Shown: positions 36,174-43,820 of the stretch, piece after piece | Position numbering within the stretch: position 1 is the first letter of the stretch | Layout of the letters: each line of letters opens with the position of its first letter | Assembly: GCA_023665755.1 (NCBI GenBank) | Contig: JAMPDF010000002.1 | Coordinates: 58,010-122,009, forward strand | Direction: 5' to 3' | DNA from: Prevotella sp. | Lineage (GTDB): Bacteria > Bacillota_I > Bacilli_A > ML615J-28 > CAG-313 | DNA: 64,000 bases | The notes under the pieces: model-generated | Told to the model about the DNA's origin: nothing | Database searches by the model: none | The model's input: the letters and a program-made list of their open reading frames with translations, nothing else | Program-made: the position numbers and the translations under genes

Positions 36174-36407
36174 CTATGCATCGTAACTTCGCTTATAGGA
36201 ATATTCGTTATCTTCATCCGGAATAGCCCATGCTACTGCGGCAACTATTGCTGCGATACCTACTAATGAATATATGATTCTAGAAATAACAACACTAAAT
36301 CCATCAAATAAGAAAGCAACAAGGTTAAAGTCGAATAAACCAACTAATCCCCAGTTTAGACCACCTATGATAAGGAATACTAAAGCTATATTTCTTAATA
36401 CTTTCAA
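36174..36407 (-). CDS. DUF378 small membrane protein
   Basis: 77 residues with two membrane helices and the DUF378 signature LVFLIIGGLNWGLVGLF. The family is widespread and uncharacterised. The start is a TTG at 36407, supported by AGGAGG (36416-36421 complement) 8 bases upstream and by the family N-terminus MKVLRNIA. Convergent with whiA. Confidence 0.85.
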   Translation of the reverse strand: MKVLRNIALVFLIIGGLNWGLVGLFDFNLVAFLFDGFSVVISRIIYSLVGIAAIVAAVAWAIPDEDNEYSYKRSYDA

Positions 36408-36543
36408 AACAATTACCTCCTATTACAAATTTACATTATTATTGTTTGCTCAATTGATAAAACAATTCCTGCCAAAAAATACAATAAAATTTAGTTATTT
36501 TTTCACTATACTGTGAATAAAATTTATCAGGTGAGGTAATGAT

Positions 36544-37545
36544 ATGAAAAAAATATGCAAAATAATTTGTTTAAATGTATTGATGTTATTATGCTTAGGA
36601 TGTGTCAGCTGTAAGAAAAATAAACCTGTTGAAACAACATTTCCAGAAATTGTAAATGGTTTAACATCCTATAAATTAGTTGGTAGATTAGAATCTAATT
36701 TTCCAAGTGGTACAAAAGAGTGTGAGATTACTACATATTACAAATCTCCAAATAACTATCGAGTAGAAATTCAAAATCCCAATAATAATGAAACGCAAAT
36801 TATGGTTAAAAATAGTAGTGGTGTATATGTGCTTATTCCTAGCATTAATAAAACATTTAAAGTAAATAGCAATTGGCCGGGAAACACAAGTTATCCTTAT
36901 TTATTACAATCCTTAAGAAATGATATTGTAAGTGATGAAAACTTAAGAACAACCATAGAAGGAAAAGATACGATTATTGAATTAAAGGCAAAGTTGTTCA
37001 ATCAAGATGAACAAACTACGCAAAAAATTATTTTTGGTGAGAATAAATTACCAAAAGAAGTGCTATTTTATGATAGCAATCAAAACCTATTAACTCGTTT
37101 TGTTGTAAAATCTTTGGACCAAAACATTACAATTGATGACGATCAATTTAATGCTACAGAAAGTTTAGAAACCCTTGCATCTTATTTTGATAAAAATCCA
37201 ATTGAATTTGAACGCTTGGTGAGTTATCCAACCTATTATCCTGAGGGCACTTCTTTGAAAGAAGAAACCGTTACTGGAACAAAAGATAATAAATTGGCCA
37301 TTATGAAATTTACAGGTACATCTAATTTTACAATTGTTGAACAATTTGTGAATAAGGCAACAGTAGCAACAACTGAGCACGTCAATGGTGATTTATATAT
37401 TATGGGTGGTGTATTTACCTTCGTTGGAGATAATCACATTGAGTTTTATGAAAATGGTGTACAGTATACGATTGCTTCTAATCAAGTTACTCTACTTGAA
37501 ATGATAAAAATGGCGGATTCATTGCGTTCTGGCGATAATAAATAA
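36544..37545 (+). CDS. LolA-fold-like lipoprotein with C-terminal DUF4367-like domain
   Basis: 333-residue predicted lipoprotein (lipobox about VSC at residue 23, signal MKKICKIICLNVLMLLCLGC). Residues about 35-200 (SYKLVGRLESNFPSGTKECEITTYYKSPNNYRVEI) look like the LolA-type antiparallel sheet found in GerS-like lipoproteins; residues about 225-325 (LVSYPTYYPEGTSLKEE ... VTLLEMIKMADSL) resemble DUF4367. Probably binds a hydrophobic partner on the outer face of the membrane. GGTGAGG precedes the ATG. Own unit, ending in a strong hairpin. Confidence 0.65.
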   Translation: MKKICKIICLNVLMLLCLGCVSCKKNKPVETTFPEIVNGLTSYKLVGRLESNFPSGTKECEITTYYKSPNNYRVEIQNPNNNETQIMVKNSSGVYVLIPSINKTFKVNSNWPGNTSYPYLLQSLRNDIVSDENLRTTIEGKDTIIELKAKLFNQDEQTTQKIIFGENKLPKEVLFYDSNQNLLTRFVVKSLDQNITIDDDQFNATESLETLASYFDKNPIEFERLVSYPTYYPEGTSLKEETVTGTKDNKLAIMKFTGTSNFTIVEQFVNKATVATTEHVNGDLYIMGGVFTFVGDNHIEFYENGVQYTIASNQVTLLEMIKMADSLRSGDNK

Positions 37546-37558
37546 AAAAATAACGAAT

Positions 37559-37586
37559 AAAAATAGACATGAAAATGTCTATTTTT
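37559..37586 (+). terminator. Intrinsic terminator
   Basis: AAAATAGACAT, loop GAAA, ATGTCTATTTTT. Confidence 0.88.
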
Positions 37587-37620
37587 ATAATTTGTTTTGA
37601 TGTACTATATCTTTAATTTC

Positions 37621-37649
37621 TTGACAGAATGGCAATATTGTGGTATGAT
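37621..37649 (+). promoter_or_regulatory. Promoter of the thioredoxin-like lipoprotein operon
   Basis: TTGACA at 37621-37626, 17-base spacer, TATGAT at 37644-37649. Confidence 0.8.
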
Positions 37650-37683
37650 AATATAAATATCAATTGGAAAAAGGTGAAAAAAC

Positions 37684-38175
37684 ATGTTACATTCAAAAGG
37701 GAAAAGACTAACCTTATTGATAGTTTGTTTTTTAGTATGGGGGATTACAGGTTGTCACAAAAAGGTAGAAATTCAAACATATAGTCAAATGGATCAAGTC
37801 ATTTATCCTGCACTGCTTTCGCAAGAAGAAGCATCTTATCTTGTCTTTTTTTATGGAAATACTTGTTCAGCTTGTGAGGAATTAGAATCATTACTTTGTG
37901 AGTATGCGAGTCTCGCTAAAAACAAAAAAGGCTATATGCCTTTATATTGTCTCAATACATCTAATAACCGAGTAAATGAAGGCATTATTGCCACAGATGG
38001 TGATGAATCTTATGAGAATTTTGTTGGAACAAATGTATATAGTCAAATAAAAATTGCCACTACACCAGCTTTAATTGTGGTTGAAAATGGTCGAGTAACC
38101 AAACTCATTTCAACAAAACTTACACAAACACCTAAAACAGATATCAAAACTTATATTACCAATTTGAAAAAGTAA
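37684..38175 (+). CDS. Thioredoxin-like lipoprotein (CSAC active site)
   Basis: 163 residues with lipobox ITGC (Cys at about residue 21) and a thioredoxin fold: LVFFYGNTCSACEELESLL with CxxC CSAC near residues 61-64 and the cis-proline loop TTPALIVVENG. It should face the outside of the membrane and handle disulfides there. The next gene has the same overall fold without cysteines, so the two may work as a pair. Confidence 0.78.
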   Translation: MLHSKGKRLTLLIVCFLVWGITGCHKKVEIQTYSQMDQVIYPALLSQEEASYLVFFYGNTCSACEELESLLCEYASLAKNKKGYMPLYCLNTSNNRVNEGIIATDGDESYENFVGTNVYSQIKIATTPALIVVENGRVTKLISTKLTQTPKTDIKTYITNLKK

Positions 38176-38184
38176 GGAGTATTT

Positions 38185-38649
38185 ATGAAAAAAGTAAAGA
38201 ATTTAGATTTATGGATTATTCTAGGCATAGTTACATTGCTTGCCATTATTACTACCATTGTGCTTGCTGTACGTCCATATGAAATCAAAAACTTTGATGA
38301 TATTAAAGTTGTGAATATTAAAGATTATAAATCAAAAAGTACTGGAAGCGATTCCTATTTTGTTTTACTTGTTGATAGCAAAAAAGATTCAAAGGAAATA
38401 TTTGAAAGTGCAGTTGCGTACGCTGAATTTGCAAGAACAAACAAAGAGGCTCCAAGACTTTATGTAATTGATTATCGAACAGATAAGGAGATTATTGCTT
38501 CAACCCATTTTAATATTGCAGAATCTAATATAGAAACCTCTATTCCTTGTCTTGCTACAATTTCATCATCAGGTAGTTTATCTAATAAGAAAACAGGAAT
38601 ATCAAATATTTGCAATTTATTTGAAGAATATATGAGTGGCAAAAAATAA
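38185..38649 (+). CDS. Membrane-anchored protein, possibly thioredoxin-fold without active cysteines
   Basis: 154 residues: one N-terminal membrane anchor (LWIILGIVTLLAIITTIVLAV) and an extracytoplasmic domain SYFVLLVDSKKDSKEIFESAVAYAEFA ... RLYVIDYRTDKE ... SIPCLATISSSG. The strand-helix order and the IPCLATI loop recall thioredoxin, but no CxxC is present. Nine bases after the thioredoxin-like lipoprotein with AAGGAG, thus an operon. Function unknown. Confidence 0.65.
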   Translation: MKKVKNLDLWIILGIVTLLAIITTIVLAVRPYEIKNFDDIKVVNIKDYKSKSTGSDSYFVLLVDSKKDSKEIFESAVAYAEFARTNKEAPRLYVIDYRTDKEIIASTHFNIAESNIETSIPCLATISSSGSLSNKKTGISNICNLFEEYMSGKK

Positions 38650-38660
38650 GCCACTTTTTT
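38635..38660 (+). terminator. Intrinsic terminator
   Basis: AGTGGC, 9-base loop, GCCACT, T6; overlaps the stop codon of the preceding gene. Confidence 0.85.
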
Positions 38661-38856
38661 CATTAAAAAAAGACTTTTGTTTTACAAAAATCTTTTCAAT
38701 ATATTTTTTAAGGTAGTTTATGTTACACGCACTTTTTATGCACATAATAAAAAAGAACATTACTAATGTTCTTTTTGTTAGCATTATAAATACTATAATT
38801 ATCCATAAATAAAAAGTCTAATAGTAGCTATATACATATGGATAAACAACAATAAA

Positions 38857-38933
38857 TGGTGATTCGTACGGGATTCGAACCCGTGAATGCATGCGTGAAA
38901 GGCATGTGAGTTAAGCCGCTTCTCCAACGAACC
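38857..38933 (-). tRNA. tRNA-Glu (anticodon UUC)
   Basis: 77 bases including encoded CCA. Acceptor GGTTCGT pairs with ACGAATC; the anticodon loop CTTTCAC gives TTC. Shares a transcript with the upstream tRNA-Ser. Confidence 0.94.
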
Positions 38934-38934
38934 A

Positions 38935-39025
38935 TGGCGGAGTAGAAGGGATTTGAACCCTTGCGCCAGTTTCCCGACCTATACCCTTAGCAGGGGCACC
39001 TCTTCAGCCTCTTGAGTACTACTCC
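38935..39025 (-). tRNA. tRNA-Ser (anticodon GCU)
   Basis: Class II tRNA of 91 bases with long variable arm and encoded CCA; acceptor GGAGTAG pairs with CTACTCC; loop CTGCTAA gives GCT (codons AGC/AGU). One base separates it from tRNA-Glu. Confidence 0.94.
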
Positions 39026-39039
39026 ATTTATGCTCTATT

Positions 39040-39068
39040 ATTATACCTTTTTTAAATTGTTTTGTCAA
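39040..39068 (-). promoter_or_regulatory. Promoter of the tRNA-Ser/tRNA-Glu pair
   Basis: On the minus strand TTGACA (39063-39068), 17-base spacer, TATAAT (39040-39045). Confidence 0.88.
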
Positions 39069-39157
39069 ATGATATGAAAAACGCTTCATTTTGATTTTGT
39101 ATTTTTTGGTATATATACAAAAAAAGTGTTCATACTATAAAAGAAAGGAAGATGAAT

Positions 39158-39514
39158 ATGCCGAAATTAAAATGTAAAGTGGACCAATGCGCACACAATA
39201 AGTCAGGATTATGCTCTAAAAATTATATTGATGTTGACGGACCTGAGGCTAACAATAAGAAAGAGACAAGTTGTAGAAGTTATTTGTTCAAAGATGTAGA
39301 TACATATGAATACGAATTTGCAACGATGGATAAAGAGGCAACTCTTCAAACAGAAGTGTATTGTGATGCGGTAAAATGTGTGTATGAAAAAGGACAAAGA
39401 TGTTATGCTGATCGTATTGAGATAGCCAACGTCAATGAAGATACTGAACATAGTTATAAACATTCACAAAAACCAGGCGTAACGGAATGTAAGACATTTG
39501 AACCTCGAGATTAA
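39158..39514 (+). CDS. Tandem DUF1540 protein
   Basis: 118 residues with two copies of the short Cys motif of DUF1540: CKVDQCAHNKSGLCSKNYIDV ending TSCRSY, and CDAVKCVYEKGQRCYADRIEI ending TECKTF. Four cysteines per copy suggest a metal site. Common in Firmicutes, role unknown. ATG 39158 fits the AGGAAG site (6 bases); ATG 39152 would abut it. Confidence 0.85.
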   Translation: MPKLKCKVDQCAHNKSGLCSKNYIDVDGPEANNKKETSCRSYLFKDVDTYEYEFATMDKEATLQTEVYCDAVKCVYEKGQRCYADRIEIANVNEDTEHSYKHSQKPGVTECKTFEPRD

Positions 39515-39546
39515 AATAGTGAGAAATTCTCACTATTTTATTTTTT
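39513..39546 (+). terminator. Intrinsic terminator
   Basis: AAAATAGTGAGAA with TTCTCACTATTTT, then ATTTTTT. Confidence 0.88.
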
Positions 39547-39557
39547 AATCCAATCAC

Positions 39558-39586
39558 TTGCAAAAATTTATAAATTTTGATATAAT
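39558..39586 (+). promoter_or_regulatory. Promoter of tRNA-Trp/tRNA-His
   Basis: TTGCAA at 39558-39563, 17-base spacer, TATAAT at 39581-39586. Confidence 0.8.
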
Positions 39587-39604
39587 AATAAAGCAATAAA
39601 TACT

Positions 39605-39678
39605 AGGGGCATCGTACAACGGTAGTACACCGGTCTCCAAAACCGTCAATGTGGGTTCGATTCCTACTGCCCCTGCCA
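39605..39678 (+). tRNA. tRNA-Trp (anticodon CCA)
   Basis: 74 bases, acceptor AGGGGCA with TGCCCCT, loop CTCCAAA giving CCA, encoded CCA end. Reads UGG only, in agreement with TGA being a stop here. Confidence 0.95.
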
Positions 39679-39687
39679 TTCAATGAT

Positions 39688-39764
39688 GGCGAATATGGTG
39701 AAGTGGTTAACACAGCGGATTGTGGCTCCGTCATGCGTGGGTTCGAATCCCATTATTCGCCCCA
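39688..39764 (+). tRNA. tRNA-His (anticodon GUG)
   Basis: 77 bases with the extra 5' G (G-1 opposite C73) that marks tRNA-His; loop TTGTGGC gives GTG; encoded CCA. Confidence 0.95.
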
Positions 39765-39777
39765 TAATATTAAATTT

Positions 39778-39811
39778 AAGAACTTTGAGTTTTTTCAAAG
39801 TTCTTTTTTTT
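39778..39811 (+). terminator. Intrinsic terminator of the tRNA pair
   Basis: AAGAACTTTGA, loop GTTTTT, TCAAAGTTCTT and a T run. Confidence 0.9.
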
Positions 39812-40208
39812 GTTTTTTAGTCCCTCCCTAGAAATGAGAAAAGAACCTTTCAATAAAAGGAGGATATGTAATTAAAAAGATGAGTGAAGGAAAAAAAAGA
39901 AGAGCGAAAGTAAAAGAAAATACAAATGAAATTATACAATTTGATTATGAGAGTATTTAGATTAAAAGCTCAGAAAGTTCATTTTATAGGAGGAGTTAAG
40001 TAAAACAGAGATAAAAAATTAAATAATTCTTAGAATATTGAGGAGTAATATGTGAACAATATTTAAAAAATTTAATAAAATTTTATTATGACTAAATATT
40101 AATCTAGCCTTTTGATAATAATATCTAATGCTATATATAATATTAATATATTCATTATTTGTCAAATATTGTTTCATATGATATCATATGTGTAAAAGAC
40201 GTGATTAT
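39812..40208. other. Gap with a possible tiny frame
   Basis: AGGAGG at 39860 is followed by a lysine-rich frame that would start with ATT or at ATG 39880 and stop at 39960 (26 codons from the ATG). The spacing to ATG is poor, so it is more likely a gene remnant. The rest is AT-rich DNA with no feature I can support; GATATCATATG-type palindromes lie just before the MNT gene. Confidence 0.3.
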
Positions 40209-40664
40209 ATGGAATTTAACCAAACCGAATATATCTCTAATTTTAATAAGGATAATTATAAGATGTATCAATTTAGAGTTAAGAAATCTGATGTTAACAT
40301 AATTAATTATTTAGATGATATTGAAAATAGAAATAGTTATATAATTTCATTGATAAGTGAAAATATGAATCGTATCGTTTCTGTCATCAAAGAAATTAAA
40401 GCTATAATTAAACCAATCCTTCATAAATATGGAATAACTAATATTAATCTTTTTGGATCTTATGCAAGAGGCGAAGTTAATGCCTTAAGTGATATAGACA
40501 TTTATTGTGATAAGGGCAATACTAAAACATTGATAGATTAAGGGATGCTAGCAAATGATCTTGAACTTGCTTTAAATAAAAAAGTTGATATTATTTTTGA
40601 TACATTTTATATGGACGAATATATTAAAAAACAATTAATGGGGGATTTAATTAAGTTATGTTAG
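40209..40664 (+). pseudogene. RHH-MNT fusion antitoxin (nucleotidyltransferase) with internal stop
   Basis: The N-terminal ~50 residues (MYQFRVKKSDVNIINYLDDI ... SYIISLI) look like a ribbon-helix-helix DNA-binding domain, followed by a minimal nucleotidyltransferase with GSYARGEVNALSDIDIY (GSx-R-DxD). A TAA at 40539-40541 interrupts it; the same frame goes on as GMLANDLELALNKKVDIIFDTF and ends LIKLC at 40662-40664, overlapping the HEPN gene by 7 bases. One C-to-T change (CAA to TAA) would explain the stop. In intact MNT-HEPN pairs the MNT protein AMPylates and silences the HEPN toxin. Confidence 0.75.
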
Positions 40665-40992
40665 GAATAAAAGATAAGGGGATAATTTTACAAATCATAA
40701 AAAAATATAATCGAGTTATAGAAAAAGTTACCATTATGAATCAGAATGAATTCAATAAAAATGATGATTTTAAAGAAATTATTTGCTTTAATTTGTTTCA
40801 AATAGGAGAACTTGCAAATGGTTTATCTGATGAATTGATTAAATTCTATAATAAAATACCTTGGAAACAAATAATAGGTATGCGAAATAAAATTGTACAT
40901 GGTTATGATACGATTATTTAGAAATTGTTTGGAATACAGCTATAGATAGTATTCCTGCACTAAAAGAATATTGTAAAGAAGTTTTAAAATAA
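40658..40992 (+). pseudogene. HEPN toxin (HepT-like), frameshifted before its C-terminus
   Basis: HEPN-domain RNase toxin with the RxxxxH motif RNKIVH in IIGMRNKIVHGYDTI. The frame stops at 40919-40921, right where family members continue. In the next frame it goes on as EIVWNTAIDSIPALKEYCKEVLK to a TAA at 40990-40992, so one base is missing at about 40913-40918. Partner of the MNT gene upstream; both halves are damaged. The catalytic motif survives, so a truncated toxin could still be made. Confidence 0.75.
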
Positions 40993-41278
40993 AAATCATT
41001 TTGTAAGTTTGAGACATTATAGTAGTCAATAAGATTTTTGGTATTTTATAATATCAATAATTTTTTATGATAACCACTTATTTAGTCAAAATCATTGTTA
41101 AATGAATTTTTGTGCATTCTATAGATATTCTTGAGAGATTAAAAATTGCATTAGAATTATCTTTTTAATTTTTATCAATTTTTGAGTAAATAAAAAAATA
41201 TATGGTATAATTTAATTATCTAATTATTAATCATTTAAACTATGAAAATAAATATTTATAATTTTGAAAGGAAGTCAA

Positions 41279-41467
41279 ATGATGGAGAAAAAATTAAAAA
41301 TTATTGTAGAGAATTGCCCACAAAACCATAAGTGCCCTGCGGTAAAGGTTTGTCCTGTTGGTGCTCTGATTCAAAATGGTTTTGAAGCACCTAAAATAGA
41401 TTATAATAAGTGTATAAGATGTGGAAAATGTTCCAACCGTTGCCCTAAAAAGGCTTTGATACTATAG
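41279..41467 (+). CDS. Small ferredoxin-like 4Fe-4S protein
   Basis: About 62 residues. The C-terminal CIRCGKCSNRCP is a full CxxCxxCxxxCP 4Fe-4S motif; the N-terminal half has NCPQNHKCPAVKVCP, three more cysteines in the place of the second cluster. Probably an electron carrier; partner unknown. Starts at ATG 41279 or 41282 behind AAAGGAAG. Confidence 0.85.
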   Translation: MMEKKLKIIVENCPQNHKCPAVKVCPVGALIQNGFEAPKIDYNKCIRCGKCSNRCPKKALIL

Positions 41468-41494
41468 AAAAATCCGTTTTAAAGAGAAATCCAT

Positions 41495-41548
41495 ATGATA
41501 GAAAATAATAAACTTATTTTGAGATCCTTTATACAAGATATTGTATAA
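41495..41548 (+). pseudogene. Truncated GNAT acetyltransferase start
   Basis: Encodes MIENNKLILRSFIQDIV and stops. This matches the first residues of RimJ/RimL-type acetyltransferases (compare LETKRLILRKFTQDD at 8172). Only this fragment remains. The rest of the 41.5-41.8 kb gap shows nothing further apart from the AT-rich upstream region of the tRNA. Confidence 0.5.
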
Positions 41549-41798
41549 AGATATGTTTGAATATTGATCTGCATCATCAGTTAATATGAAATCTTAAAAA
41601 AAGTGGAATTAAAATAATCAATAGTGGTCGATAAAATATTAAGAAAATAGTAGAAAGGTTATATTGTAGTTTTTTGCCATTTTGAAAAATGACATAGTAT
41701 ACTTGTTTAAAGGAAAGATATATATCTTGAAATAAAAATAATAATTCATTTATTGAGTCAAATGAAGGATGATATGATATAATAAACAAGTAGAAAAC

Positions 41799-41889
41799 GG
41801 AAAAATACCCAAGAGGCTGAAGGGGCAGGCTTGGAAAGCTTGTAGGTCGGGAGACTGACGCAGGGGTTCAAATCCCCTTTTTTCCGCCA
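41799..41889 (+). tRNA. tRNA-Ser (anticodon GGA)
   Basis: Class II tRNA of 91 bases with encoded CCA; acceptor GGAAAAA with TTTTTCC; loop TTGGAAA gives GGA (codons UCC/UCU). TATAAT lies about 15-20 bases upstream. Confidence 0.94.
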
Positions 41890-41901
41890 TTTTGTATGTT
41901 T

Positions 41902-41927
41902 AATGTCACAGCGTTGTGGCATTTTTT
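41902..41927 (+). terminator. Terminator of tRNA-Ser(GGA)
   Basis: AATGTCACA, loop GCGT, TGTGGCATT, then TTTTT. Confidence 0.8.
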
Positions 41928-41929
41928 AT

Positions 41930-42304
41930 TTTGATACACGAGGGTGATGAAGCAAAATGGTTGAAAAGTCATAACTAGATTTTTAGGGAAATAATGTAAT
42001 AAACTATGACAAAAATATAAGTTAGGTGTGCATGTAATTTTATGAATAATATTTTCTTTTTCCGTATCATGCTACACATTTCTATCTTTTTCGACAATTA
42101 ATATTGGTATAATGGGGTGTAAAGATATAAATCAGGTGTAAATGTGCAATTTGATTTATAAGCAGGGGGGGATTGATAATAATGGTAGACATAGGTTTAT
42201 AAGTTCAAAGTAGGCATTTTATTCAAGTAGGGGTCTCAAAAATGGATAAATTGCTGGAAGATTAAAAAAGTGAGACTAAAATATAAAATAAGGAGAGAAG
42301 AAAA
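41930..42304. other. Gap upstream of the amidase with leader hairpin
   Basis: TATAAT near 42110 may start the amidase transcript. GTCTCA (about 42233) and TGAGAC (about 42270) form an inverted repeat around a seven-codon frame (ATGGATAAATTG...TAA), so a leader-type control is possible. No gene seen. Confidence 0.35.
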
Positions 42305-43189
42305 ATGAAAAAATTTATTAGTCTAATTTGTGTATTATCAATTTGCTTGTTTTTAGGATTTGCAAATAAAGTTGAACCCGTTTCTGCTGAGGGCAATCCA
42401 AATTTACATAAACTAATTTTAACTAACAATGACTGCTATAAAGCAGGACAATATATTACACCTAAAGGTATTATGGTTCATTCAACTGGTGCTAACAATC
42501 CAAATTTAAAACGTTATTTGGCACCTAATGATGGTTTAATTGGTACAAATACTGGTGGTAATCACTGGAATCAATCTAAACCTGATGGACAACAAAAATG
42601 CGTACATGCTTTCATTGGTAAACTAGCTGATGGAACAGTAGCTACTTATCAAACACTTCCATGGAATATGAGAGGTTGGCATTGTGGTGGTGCCGCAAAC
42701 AATACGCATATTGGATTTGAAATGTGTGAAGATGCACTAACTGATAAAGACTATTTCTTAAAGGTTTATAATGAAGCAGTTGAACTTTGTGCTTACCTTT
42801 GCAAATTATATAATTTCAATCCATTAGCTGACGGTGTTATTATTGGTCACTATGAAGGATACCAACGTGGTGTTGCATCTAATCATGCCGATCCTGGACA
42901 CTGGTTTTCAAAATTTGGAAAATCAATGGATACATTACGTCAAGATGTATATAATAAGATGAATCAAAGTGATACTTTATATTGTGTACAAGTAGGTGCA
43001 TTCTCTGTAAAAGCCAATGCAGATGCATTATTAACACAAGTAAAAGCAGCAGGCTTTGATGGATATATTAAAACTTATGGACAATTATATTGTGTTCAAT
43101 TGGGTGCATTCTCTGTAAGAGCAAACGCAGAAGCATTATTAGCAAAAGCAAAAGCAGCAGGCTTTGATGGATACATTAAAGTAGAATAA
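42305..43189 (+). CDS. Secreted N-acetylmuramoyl-L-alanine amidase with two SPOR repeats
   Basis: Cell-wall hydrolase that cuts between muramic acid and L-alanine. 294 residues: signal peptide (cleavage near VSAEG), Amidase_2/PGRP domain with zinc ligands in IMVHSTG and in SNHADPGHWF, and active-site region GHYEGYQRG, then two SPOR domains (YCVQVGAFSVKANADALL, YCVQLGAFSVRANAEALL) that should bind denuded glycan. The SPOR units are a near-identical direct repeat in DNA (about 42978-43073 and 43086-43181). Resembles prophage and Bacillus CwlA-type amidases; no other phage genes here. Confidence 0.88.
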   Translation: MKKFISLICVLSICLFLGFANKVEPVSAEGNPNLHKLILTNNDCYKAGQYITPKGIMVHSTGANNPNLKRYLAPNDGLIGTNTGGNHWNQSKPDGQQKCVHAFIGKLADGTVATYQTLPWNMRGWHCGGAANNTHIGFEMCEDALTDKDYFLKVYNEAVELCAYLCKLYNFNPLADGVIIGHYEGYQRGVASNHADPGHWFSKFGKSMDTLRQDVYNKMNQSDTLYCVQVGAFSVKANADALLTQVKAAGFDGYIKTYGQLYCVQLGAFSVRANAEALLAKAKAAGFDGYIKVE

Positions 43190-43217
43190 CATATATAACC
43201 AATTTATATTGTATAAC

Positions 43218-43251
43218 AAAAGTGGATAACGAATTTCGTTATCCACTTTTT
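43218..43251. terminator. Bidirectional terminator between amidase and ibrB-like gene
   Basis: AAAAGTGGATAACGAA and TTCGTTATCCACTTTT form a long perfect stem with A and T runs on both sides. Confidence 0.9.
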
Positions 43252-43268
43252 CTATTTTTTGTATTGAT

Positions 43269-43820
43269 TTATCCAACTTTTTCTTTTTCATCTATTAATT
43301 TAATTTCCTCTTCAGGAACCCAACTTTTTCCAAAATCGACGTCTTTAAAAAGAGCTTCTAAACCAGTTATTTGTTTTAGTCGTAATATTTCATCTTTATC
43401 CATACCAAGATGTTTGGAAATCCATGCATCAGAACGGCCTAATTTGGTTAATTCTTTGACAATATTGCTCATTAAGTCTACGTTATGACTACCTCTTGCG
43501 CGATTATGTCGAATAGTACTAGCCATTCGGTAATCAAATGATTTATCAATGACAGATACGGGTAATAGGCCATTTTCTCTTTCATAAATATCAGGATATT
43601 CCAACATAATACGATAGCGATGAAACCCATCTATAATGATATAATTATCTTCTACTTGGTTGTAGTAGCACACAATGGGCATAGTATAACCATCAATTTT
43701 GATGCTTTCATATAATAACTGGAGTTCTGGTGGCGCAACGGAATTGGGATTATACGTATTGGGAATAATCTTTTCTAATGGCACTGCAATAATATTATAT
43801 ACTGGACTTTTGTAACTCAT
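43269..43820 (-). CDS. IbrB-like ParB-domain protein
   Basis: 183 residues with a ParB/sulfiredoxin-type nuclease domain: LEKIIPNTYNPNSV, LLYESIKIDGYTMPIV and the box IIIDGFHRYRIM, followed by a helix-turn-helix-like part (GRSDAWISKHLGMDKDEIL). In IbrA/IbrB pairs of enterobacteria and phages the ParB-like protein always goes with a PAPS reductase-like protein, as here. ATG 43820 fits AGAGGTGG better than ATG 43823. Overlaps the partner gene by about 26 bases. Biochemical role unknown. Confidence 0.78.
   Translation of the reverse strand: MSYKSPVYNIIAVPLEKIIPNTYNPNSVAPPELQLLYESIKIDGYTMPIVCYYNQVEDNYIIIDGFHRYRIMLEYPDIYERENGLLPVSVIDKSFDYRMASTIRHNRARGSHNVDLMSNIVKELTKLGRSDAWISKHLGMDKDEILRLKQITGLEALFKDVDFGKSWVPEEEIKLIDEKEKVG

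Noticed and set aside
39649..39831. 60-codon plus-strand frame
   Set aside because: Runs through tRNA-Trp and tRNA-His and a terminator.
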